From Branchiostoma floridae (Eukaryota > Chordata > Leptocardii > Amphioxiformes > Branchiostomatidae), in NCBI RefSeq assembly GCF_000003815.2, contig NC_049982.1:17431205-17492817 (forward strand): 61,613 bases of DNA. The letters run 5' to 3'. The notes under the pieces were generated by a model. It ran no database searches. It had not been told where the DNA came from and worked only from the letters and a program-made list of their open reading frames with translations. A program made the position numbers and the translations under genes. This document shows positions 48,196 through 57,839 of the stretch, piece by piece (positions within the stretch are counted from its first letter, which is position 1; each line of letters begins with the position of its first letter).

Positions 48196-49869
48196 CTACA
48201 ATTGTCAGCATCAAAGGAGCTAGGCCCCATGGCTTTGGAAGTCGGCGATTTGGCTGGTTCCGTATCAAAATATGATCTTGCTGGCTCGGGAGGGGTTAGA
48301 CTAAGCCCATTTCTTTCATTACGGGATTTCGGGCTTCCCGTTCGCATTCAGAAGGACTTTGCTGCAAAGAGGCCAAAAATTTCCTCCGGGGCACAGTCGC
48401 TATCACTGCAATGACTTCAGGATTTCATCCGCACTTCTTCTTCCCCGTGTTACTGGTGACAGAGGGGGAGGAAATACGTTTCTTATCTTGTAGGTAGGCT
48501 GTTAGATAGTATTGTTCAGTCGTTATTTGATAATGAGGAAGCTTGAGAAAGACATCCGGTCAGGAAGCCTTGTCCCTAGCTTTTTTTTACCAGATTTGAT
48601 TCGGATAATATGAGTGGAAAGGATCCATACGTTTCTGCACGAAAGAGTTTGGACTGATTCATGATTGTGACCAAATAAGTCTTCAGACAGATATACAGAT
48701 ATACATATATATACGTACAGTTAATTCGAATCAGGACTACACAGGTTATGGTACATGACCGACCGCTTGTTGCTTTGCCGCTTGTGGCCGCATTGTTTTT
48801 TCAAAACTGTTGCTGCAGAATTGTGTTATATATCTTTGCTTCGTATTCATTAAAACATCAAATTCTCCATGCTCTTTATTACTAAAAAGACTAAGGGAAA
48901 GTTATCTGGACACATTTCATTCCGCTTATCGTCCATTGCTTAATAATTCGTGAAATTTACCTCTGTGGACACGCTATTTGCATGTTATTTCTGTCCCCTA
49001 ATTGCGCGCTATGCAAATCTATATCTTACATTTACATTTAGCTCGACGTCGACAGCAACAGATTTTATCCATCTTTTTTTTTCTACATACTTTAACACTG
49101 AAACGGACCGTATGCACTAACTGGGCCTTTTCACAACAAACCGATGATAAAGGCACACGGAACAAAATCACTGCTATGATTTTTCACAACTCGATTCAGT
49201 TCAAATGCATGTACCAGTAATCTTCTCCTGGTCTTGTATGGTCCCATTTACGTTATCGATAAGAACGGGTAGACTAGACAGAGTAGGTGTGTACACCAAG
49301 ATGACCCAGTCTTGATAATTTCACCAATTTGTCGGATGAGTGTGTCCGTTCAGAAGAGATACACCCCAGCGTCGCGTGGAGCTCGTATTTTGCCATCAAC
49401 AGAAATTATGCATTTAGAGGGGATATTTTTTGTTTAAATCGTTTTGTACCAAATTACCAGTTACACGCAGGCAGTGTATTGCTTATGCAAGCTAGATACT
49501 CGTAGTAACATGGACATTTTTGCCCCTGATATCTCGGGAAAATAATGAAGTCAGTTAAACAACAAACAACTATAGCAAAGGCCGGAAGCGTAGATGTTAT
49601 TCTAACGCCCAGTCTCAGGAGTTACTAGTACTTTACGGCACGCTTTTCGGTAGATACATGTATTTATAAATGCCTGGTTCCGTGAGCATCTCTGGTGCCT
49701 GTGTTCCGCCGCACATTGGCAATGTTAGGTCTTTCGACAGCGTCTCTTGGGCCGAGCACTGCATTGAGGCAGGTAATAATTATATTACATTTTCAATATC
49801 ACAAAGAAACGAGAAGAAGCCGAATGTACGCAGCAGATTACGATTCTTGAGTAGTGTAGATTCATTGTA

Positions 49870-49960
49870 TCATTATATCATGTTGTATCATTTATTGTGA
49901 CCTGTACTGAACCCAGTGGGTATGTATGTACAATAAAGGTCTTCATTCATTCATTATAAG
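49870..49960 (+). repeat. Retroelement 3' tail (LINE/SINE-like)
   Basis: TGTGACCTGTACTGAACCCA, GGGTATGTATGTACAATAAA and a terminal (CATT)n run. This resembles the 3' ends of non-LTR elements ending in short tandem repeats instead of poly-A. I recall similar tails in amphioxus sequence; no reverse-transcriptase frame is present. Confidence 0.5.
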
Positions 49961-51174
49961 CCGTTAAGATAAATTCTGTCGCTGTGATTTTATGGCATCG
50001 ACCTTGTTTCAGTCTGAACAAATGCGGTAGACGCCTGACATCTACGTTGAAGAAAGTTAACAAACAAACAAACAGTATAGTACTCACTGGCGACAGAAAG
50101 TGACACGGATGATTGTTGTAATGACATTTTATTCAACATTGTATAAGACTGGAAAAAGTGACATTGCACGCAAATTATGGAACTATTTTTAACAGTGTGG
50201 CTGATTTCAACTTATCTTAACAAAATCACTGATTGCAACTGCTGATTGCTGCATTTACTTGAGTAAAATTCTCCATTCTTATAACGTAAAAATTCCAGTT
50301 TGCATTTGTTTTGTGATTAATTTGCCATTTTGGAAGAAAAAAATGCGGGTTCGCTCTACAATTGTATTGTTTTAGCCTGCGTCTGATCCATCCATCATGC
50401 GAACTTTCAGAAAGGTGACAAGCCGACGACTGATAATGTAGTTACCATACATGACAGGACAGCAAAATGTGCGTTTATAGACATGCATCTTTCGATGTGC
50501 CAAGATTGAATTGAGTCGTGAAGTTTTGGTATATTCATGGACTGGTGCTTAGGCGCCGCGAATTTCGTACATACCCAAACAGCCAACACTTGGCCTTCGT
50601 TCAAAAGTTCCACCATACTTGTGTCTATACTTCGCGAATGTAGCCAGGTCGCAACTTAGGTCGTTTCTGCGTCAGGGCTCCAGGTGTCTTGTAGAGTTTA
50701 GATCGTCCCGCAGTTGTTTCCAACCTGTTGTGTGACACGTCCAGATTAGTCTCACCATGTACCTTAATCCACTATCATAGACACGTAGTACGCAAACGTC
50801 CAGACAACAAGTCGTTGTTAAGACGACTTGAGATGAGAACATGTTACAGGTAGATTCTTGAGTCCGTGTAGATTAAGTGGCAAGCTCATGTCACCATAAC
50901 CCAGATACCTTTTCCCGGCTCAAAGGCATGGCACCATTGACTAAACGCACAGAGTATCTAATTAATGCGTCATGGACTGTCCAAATCCTAATATCACTTC
51001 GCTAATAATTATCATCTTTCACCTTATCCTCAATTGTTTAATGTTCCAAATTTGAAGCAGCCGTATCTTGGTTTTAATTGAGTTCTAAAATGATAAACGT
51101 CGTCGGAGATGACCTAAGCAATGTTGTAGATTTCCTCTGATAAGAACGTACAGACTTTACATGATGTCTTTGAT

Positions 51175-51480
51175 ATTCACCGTCTCGCGTGCTTCCCGCC
51201 GTGACGGGAGGTCGTCCCTCGGCAGAAGTACCGTTCTGTCCCGTACACTGGGGCCGTCTGGCTGCGGTCCGGTCCGTGCCACACCGCGGGTCCGGCCTGG
51301 TGAGGGGCGTGTGAGCAGCCATGCCTGCGGCGGTGGCCAGCACGCTTCCGACCCCGTGGATTATCTCGTCAGCTCACCTGGCCCACCGGTGACCGGGAGA
51401 TGACCCTGCGGCAGATGGACAACCGGCAGTGGCGCAGAAACGTCCACCAGGACGGCTACCTCGCTGCTCCGCGCTGCGAT
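51175..51480. other. GC-rich patch with open frames on both strands, directly upstream of repeat copy C
   Basis: A sharp GC- and CpG-rich block. On plus, CTCGTCAG at 51,365-51,372 could be an acceptor for a frame beginning LTWPTGDREMTLRQMDNRQW, but no donor follows before it enters the repeat. On minus, GGTGAGCTGACG offers a donor. Either a decayed exon, a regulatory island or part of the adjacent repeat. Confidence 0.25.
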
Positions 51481-51483
51481 CCG

Positions 51484-51668
51484 AAATTTGACAGATGTCT
51501 CAATGAATTTCATAGACAAAAAACGACAGTTTTTACGGTTTTTTGTGTTTCGCTCTCTTTTCAAACATACCACATAATATTCTAATTATGAAATCAAGGG
51601 TTACACAAATCCAATCTAGGTCGCAGCGAGGTCGCAATGCCATCGCCATCTGGTGGAATGGGGTCCTA
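51484..51668 (+). repeat. Dispersed repeat family R4, copy C
   Basis: AAATTTGACAGATGTCTCAA, ATGAAATCAAGGGTTACAC, AATCTAGGTCGCAGCGAGG and CATCGCCATCTGGTGGAATG. It contains the uninterrupted version of the site that carries an insertion in copy D. No coding capacity; SINE or MITE-like, class unknown. Confidence 0.7.
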
Positions 51669-52330
51669 AATATAAAATAGATCTTATACATCTCATTGAT
51701 GCGCCCTAATGCCACAAAAAGTATATTTAACGATATTGTATATACCATGTCTAGTTATATTAAAATGTATTCGTCAGTAATACGCTTTCTAGCAGTAACA
51801 TTGATACAAAACAAAACTGCAATGGTATCAAAAAATAAATGACAATCTTACAAAATTGTCATCGTACATCTTTACAGCCCAACACAGCAATTGATGAAAA
51901 ATTGTTGGTACTGTCACTAAAATAAATGACATAGAATCATTTGACATCCCCTAAGGTACTCCTGCCTTAAATATATAACCAACACTAAAAGATGCTATAG
52001 ATTGGTTTCAACAACTAGTCCCATGCTACCAATGGAATGAGCTGATTCAAATTGAAATATATCAACTCCAAGTATATGTAGTGCACAACGTTTAAGTTCC
52101 CAGTGGATCTAGCCATGTTTGGTTTTAATGTTACCCAGACAAAAGTGACTGATATCACAGACGGATTTGGAAACATGTTAAATCCAACCGTGTCGCGTTC
52201 ACCAGGTCTATACTATGGGTCATCATGATTAGAGTCCTTTGTCAGTGTGATATGCTTAAAATGTCTTCTAACAATCGAGGAACAAAATGTCTCCATTTTT
52301 ATCATATCCCTCAATTTGTTTTCTTTTCAG

Positions 52331-52434
52331 AGAAGTATTTAACCTTGGTTGCCTGATCCATCGCCTTCAGCGGCGCCCCCCGACCCCGGACAGTGTTGTG
52401 TTAATCCGATTGTTATCATGTCATCGCCTGCCAG
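52331..52434 (+). CDS. Candidate 104-nt exon, gene unknown, or conserved non-coding element
   Basis: Excellent acceptor TTGTTTTCTTTTCAG and donor GTGTCC. One phase is open for 34 codons (EVFNLGCLIHRLQRRPPTPD...). The opposite strand is open too. The segment also has TTAATCC-type homeodomain sites, so a regulatory element is an equal alternative. Confidence 0.2.
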
Positions 52435-53102
52435 GTGTCCTTGTCTGTCGTGGCCGATAGGAACCCTCGCTTCTTGCCCGAGACTCACTCCTACCCTAAT
52501 CGCGTCAGTCAAATCTTTTCGGTTTTGTAGTTTTAAAGATAAACATTTAAAAAACAATATCACGATTTACTAGTATCTCATGTCTTACAGTTTCATCTAA
52601 CTGTGTGTCAGTGCTAAATTTTCATGTGACGAATTCTGGAATCTTTAACCTCTTGGGTCAGACACTACCGGTTAGATTCCTGAAACTGTCGCACGGAAAC
52701 GGACAAAGTCTGACGAGAGCGGTCAAGGGCGAATATTAATCTTTGGCCCCGTACTGTAGGTCGCTGTGGTGCACGAAATAAGACTTTTAGATGGCGGAAT
52801 CACTGTGCGTAAAGATCTCTATACCCTTCCCAGACAGGGTGCTGGCGGCACAAACTCGCTGTGCTGCGGTTTCAAGTTAACATACTACGATATTGACACA
52901 TCTTCAAGTATACCCGTTTTATCTTGATTACTTTATGTACAAACGCAGTTCTTCAACGCAAGGTACGTCTGGCTGTTGCTGCAACAAAATCAAATGACAA
53001 ACCACGTTATCATTTATCAGACCTGGCCAAGTTGTTGCCGTCAAGTCTATCATTTTGCTGCATGATATGGTGGTATAGCCTGGGTACCATAATATGGTGG
53101 TA

Positions 53103-53223
53103 TAGCCTGAGTACCACCCGGGTAGTAGTTAGCTCCTATGTTCGTTTCTGCTACAGAGAGGCGACTGTATATACTGTATAATAAACGTCGGAGCGAACTA
53201 CTATCTGGATGGTACCCAGGCTA
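53103..53223. mobile_element. 121-bp TIR element, TAGCCTGG family
   Basis: Arms of about 34 bp: TAGCCTGAGTACCACCCGGG...TAGTTAGCTCC against GGAGCGAACTACTA...GGTACCCAGGCTA. A 27-bp tandem duplication of its left flank and end (ATATGGTGGTATAGCCTG) lies just upstream, 53,065-53,091. A single related arm is found at 55,196-55,230. Confidence 0.65.
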
Positions 53224-53513
53224 ATGGTGACAGTAAGACAAAACCAATTCAAATTACCAATAAAAATTACAGAATAGTTGATCTTACATTGTAATATGAA
53301 TGAAATGTCCATTTGAGAATCACTGATACTTTATCACATGGGCCGTTAATTTGTAGTCATATGTCATTCATTGCCTTTTGCCAATTTTCATCAGCAATAT
53401 TTTCACTTTTGAATGGTATAGATCGGTTAATCTTAGGCCTAGCTAAGACACAACCAACAAATTTATATTCCTTCATAGGCAGGGCGGTATGACCACTCTA
53501 CAATTGAGGCTCA

Positions 53514-53774
53514 GGTCCCAATTGGAAAAGGGGGCCCTGCCGGGCAGTTCACGGACTGTTTCTTGGCCCCTACGTGGCCCCGTGGGACACTTTGCGGCCC
53601 GGTCGGGCATCGGGTTGAACTTAAGTCGGACTTAAGATGAACCCGGGACCCGGTAACAAATAGACGCCTTGACCTACCCTTGGGGAACGCTGTAGACAGT
53701 CCATCGGGACAAATTTGCGGCTTCGGAGCCCGCCCAGGGCTGCATCCCTGACGGGCACCGTTGCAATTGGGACC
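53514..53774. mobile_element. 261-bp GC-rich TIR element
   Basis: Perfect 11-bp termini GGTCCCAATTG / CAATTGGGACC. Interior is GC-rich with GGCCCCGTGGGAC and an ACTTAAGTCGGACTTAAG hairpin, unlike the AT-rich flanks. No clean target-site duplication could be seen. The minus-strand frame across it (53,511-53,876) is incidental. Confidence 0.55.
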
Positions 53775-54195
53775 TAGCCCAAAGCAGGGGACACCGGAAG
53801 ATGATAACGTTACATTTCCAGCCGCAGTCAGAGGTGACGGTTGTGATCCCACCTGCGGAAATGATGGATTCATCATGACATGGAATCTTGTGCTTTAAAC
53901 AGTCCGGCTGGTCCGGCCCGCTGACTGGACTGTCTCACCCTGGCAGGTCGGAATGACCAGTCCGGCTCGGCAGGGATGTCCAGAGGCGTCCGAAGTCCGT
54001 GACCCACCTGCTGAATCAGAAAACCGCCCTGATCCCCCCAGAGTGAGCGATGGTTACTGCGGCGGCTTTCTGCGCCATCCAGTAGGAAATGGTCGTGTGG
54101 TGGCTGTTTCCAAGGCCGACAGGAACGAAGCCGAACTAATGTATCAGAGTAGTTTAAGAATCCATGTTTTAAATTAGTGTTCTAAGTCATCTCAA

Positions 54196-54405
54196 TGTCG
54201 CCATCTGTATCTGTATCTGTATCTATATAGCCGGTATAACCGCCCTTCGGCGTAACACACCAGCTTCGCAGGCACGCGGTGCAGCAGCAGCTGGTTCTGT
54301 ATCTGTATCTGGCCATGTATACGTTATTACGACCTTTGTATCTGTATGCCTGTACTTAGACCGATAGGGCATGAATGTACAATATAAAAGGCAATCATCA
54401 TCATC
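54196..54405 (+). repeat. Dispersed (TGTATC)n-flanked repeat, SINE-like
   Basis: TGTATCTGTATCTGTATC, then AGCCGGTATAACCGCCCTTC, CACCAGCTTCGCAGGCACGC and a second (TGTATC) run; ends in TGTACAATATAAAAGGCAA followed by (ATC)n. I recognise this string as an abundant amphioxus repeat from memory. The short tandem tail suggests a non-LTR origin. Confidence 0.6.
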
Positions 54406-55195
54406 CTGATATCGAAACGCCTCCTATTGCGCTCTGGTCAGCGCCTGTATTACAAATCATTGCCTTACATTTACGACAGTGCACGATTTAGAATATCAAA
54501 CTAAAATCCAGCCACGGTATATTTACCTCAATTCTATGTCTATAATCTGTAAAGATTGTGTTACTTTTTTTGGGTTAGAATCTGCCGTCACTGTCGTTAG
54601 GAATAAAAGGAAATAGTTTGCGAAATCATCGGCACTGCGGGATATGTCGAGTAGCGTTAAAATGGACCTTTTGGAGAAATCATTGATGCTGGCTCTGCAA
54701 CTCTGCTTACAATGGATTGGTTTTAATATGGAATAATGCGCACAACAGTTGCCACTCAATGGCCCTAAGGCCCTGTCCTATAAAAAAATCTATTTCAGCC
54801 ACAGCAACCTGATACTTTAGGACAACATTTCAGTGCAACTTTTGTTCATCGGTTTATTGTCACGTTCATAAGGCTGATACATCAAGCGACAACTCAATGA
54901 TAGTACATACGAGGGTAAGCTAGAACAGGTACAGATCTTGAGTTTCTGTTTTCGGATGAACATCACATAAACGTTGTACAGAACTATTCTTTGGACAATT
55001 TTTCTCGTCAATCTTGTGCCGTAAGTCACCACATCAGAATGAAAGACAAATCTCTCAACAACACTAACCAGCAATCTTCACGGTACAATAGCGGTCAGTC
55101 CGGGAATCCTCTAAATGTAATCACCGGAGCTTGTTTTCCTTGCAACAAAGTCGTGCGGCACCTGACACAACGTCAACGCATGGACTGGTATTCAT

Positions 55196-55245
55196 AGCCT
55201 GGGTACCAAACTATTAACTACCGGGGTCCTGGCACTCGCTACCCT
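55196..55245 (+). repeat. Solo arm of the TAGCCTGG element
   Basis: TAGCCTGGGTACCAAACTAT followed by TAACTACCGGGG is homologous to one arm of 53,103-53,223; no partner arm is visible nearby. Confidence 0.4.
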
Positions 55246-56522
55246 GATTTTTAGTTCAGAGACCGTCTCTGTCCTTTAAAAATAGCCAACCAAAGATCCA
55301 ACATTCTTGTCCAGTCCCTTAATGTTAATAATTCCAACTTACTATAAATCTTTACTCACAGTGACAGTCAGTGTGCGCATATCTTGATCACTGAAAATGG
55401 TTGAGTGGTAATGTCTGTAAATACCTCTATATAAGAGCTGTGTTAGTTTGGTGGACGTTCCTACTACGCGCAAACATGTACCACTTCATGTTAGACGTGA
55501 TCACTCAGCACTGGGCCATTGTCACAGGTTCCCTGATCACTCCCAGTTCAGCCTCGCATCCCACTTCATTCAAACTAAACGCGTTTTGTATTTTATTTTC
55601 CAGTGCGGTAAATTGACTCTCAGCCAAAGGTATTATTTGTAAGGAGTGTTCCTATTGCTCAAACAGATTCTGCTCGTGATGATTTGTTGTTTAACTTTGT
55701 ATGTATACTGCAGTAGCGCTTTTAGAACGCTTTCCATCGCTGCTCTCCGAACTTGTCTCCGCCCCTCTCTTCCCACTCCCTATTTTACATACCCTGCTCA
55801 TACCTTCAAGTCTTCTCCTAACGCTTGTTCTATCATAGAAGGCAGAAAAGATTGATTATACCATCTGCACATTCTTTTTTTGTACAGTATACAGTTCAGA
55901 CAGGTTCTACAAAGACGGTACGACCATACACGCCTCCTCAGCGCGCCAGGCCGCCCGCCCGTTCTCCCCCTGTCTGTCTGCCGGACCTTCTGACACCATC
56001 GCGCTTTCTTTGATTGGAAATCGCGAGCCGATGAAACAAATGCCCGCAGGAAATTTCTCCCCAAGTTGCACAACTAATGAATTCGGGCAGCGTGGCCAGC
56101 TGTTGTTCCTAGACTCCGGACCTCACACGTAAACACCTGACACAAAGCATGTCCGTGCCTCCATACTGCTAGCATGAAAAGTTCCCCACAGTCAACACGA
56201 TCCCAGGCCATTCAGTACATATGGGGAGCGTGGTGTATAGACGGGCGCCAACATTGAGACAAATACGCTTATTTATGGTAAACATCGATCCAGTTCTGTG
56301 TACAAGACCTCGACCCATTCTCCATTTTAAGAGAAATTATTTTTATGAAAACATCTGATAAAATCTGTGGTAAACATCATTAGTGTTAAACACTTGCATG
56401 TGGTAAGCGTTGACACGAAACTGTTTATGTACTACGATGAACATGACATAAACCAAGGATATACAAAGAGTCACTTTATTTTCACCCAGTTGCTGTACTG
56501 CATACAATGCTGTTCTCATTTT

Positions 56523-56822
56523 CTGATCGCTCAACGAATTTCACGATTTTTGTGTTATCTTTTCAGTCATACTATAACAGTTTGCATTTGCATGATATTA
56601 CAATTATGAAATCAAGGGTTATACGAATCGAACCTACTCTCCAAGCAGAGGTTGAGTCACGAAGATATAGTAGTAGTCGGGAAATTTGCCGGCGGACCAG
56701 TAAATTTCCTGACTATTACTAACGTTATATATCTTCGCGACTCATCCTCTGCTTGGAGAGTAAATCGAACCTAGGTCACAGCGAGCTCGCAGAGCGATCG
56801 CCGTCAAATGGAATGGGGCCAA
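56523..56822 (+). repeat. Dispersed repeat family R4, copy D, split by a nested insertion
   Basis: Left part 56,523-56,634 (CTGATCGCTCAACGAATTTC ... ATTATGAAATCAAGGGTTA) and right part 56,763-56,822 (AATCGAACCTAGGTCACAGC ... GGAATGGGG) are interrupted by the 128-bp element at 56,635-56,762. Confidence 0.7.
56635..56762. mobile_element. 128-bp Mutator-like MITE with 9-bp target duplication
   Basis: Inverted termini TACTCTCCAAGCAGAGG / CCTCTGCTTGGAGAGTA. Exact 9-bp duplication AATCGAACC on both sides (56,626-56,634 and 56,763-56,771). Nine-base duplications with long inverted ends fit Mutator-like elements. The interior is also nearly palindromic (GAAGATATA ... TATATCTTC). Its host repeat has intact paralogues in this window, confirming insertion rather than deletion. 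Confidence 0.85.
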
Positions 56823-57061
56823 GCGACATCAACTTTGTTGAGAGCGTTGAGTCTATCTTATAATATCATCAAACTGCGTAGAGTGCCTGTAACAATTGTA
56901 TCTAAAGATTGATCCCACTGCTACATCATCGACATCCGTAAAAGTGTGATCGGACATGAATGTGCATTGGTTAGCGTGAAATTAGGGGGCAGGTAAGACG
57001 AAGAACATTCTTGCTTCACCCAACAAGAAATAATGGATACGACATTGCACACAATATAGAT

Positions 57062-57079
57062 CCCCCCCCCCCCCCCCCC
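57062..57079 (+). repeat. (C)18 homopolymer
   Basis: Eighteen C in a row; prone to assembly length error and the origin of a poly-Gly frame on minus. A shorter C11 run is at 34,207. Confidence 0.95.
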
Positions 57080-57403
57080 ATAAACTACAAGAGTGTTAGA
57101 ATGAGCTTCCTTGGCACTTTCTGACCGTGTTTTAGGTATTGGCTGAAAGTTTTGAAAATTTGAAGTCTTGAGACGCATACATGACCGCAACCTTTTCATA
57201 CCTTCAAGTATTCTTTAGAACGAAGATGCTAATGTTTTGCTACAGATGGAGGACTTAAATTTCCACAATCTTCATCTTCACTAATCCACGGCCATATATT
57301 AATGTGATATTTTATCAATGTAGTCTGATCAACCCGTCCACATGCCATTTCCAACGTGCTGTATTCCCTCGGTTGCAATCTCTACCATACCCGGCATACT
57401 TAC

Positions 57404-57511
57404 CGTTGTGATGCAGGTCTTGTTTATACCAACCAGCTCTGTCAAATACCGCCGTCTGCCAATTTCCTCTTTAACCGCTGCAATATTTGCTGGGACTGGG
57501 AGTAGTGTTTG
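57404..57511 (-). CDS. Candidate 108-nt exon, gene unknown
   Basis: Minus strand: acceptor GGATACTTCAG, 36 open codons, donor GTAAGTATG. The frame reads LLPVPANIAAVKEEIGRRRY then LTELVGINKTCITT. A nearer acceptor (ATATTGCAG, exon 57404-57477) keeps the same frame. The open frame continues on both sides (57,329-57,640), and a 108-codon frame overlaps on the other strand, so coding status is unsettled. No family recognised. Confidence 0.28.
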
Positions 57512-57839
57512 CTGAAGTATCCTCCATGCGCTTATGCAAACATGGACGCATGTAGTGCTCGTTATAAAAATAAATCTTGTGGATGTCATGGCGTATATCA
57601 ACATGTAAACATCTCTGTTGGAGTGGATGTCATCGCGCACAACATTGCTGGCGCTTCAAACATTTGTCTCGCAATGTGGTCATACCGTAGAATTTTGATG
57701 AACATTTGTGCGATGACGTTTGGATATTTGTGCACTAGCTGCAGTGGTGTAAAGGAAAGGTCAAATTGCCATGCGGAAAGAAAGGACGATAGGGGTTTTT
57801 GCTCTGGGAGGAAAATTACCCGAGCTAGAAAGTAAAGTC

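Noticed and set aside
53511-53876. 121-codon minus frame
   Set aside because: It coincides with the GC-rich TIR element and has no recognisable domain.
54215-54300. Possible tRNA or tRNA-like core in the (TGTATC)-flanked repeat
   Set aside because: No A-box/B-box pair or cloverleaf could be drawn.
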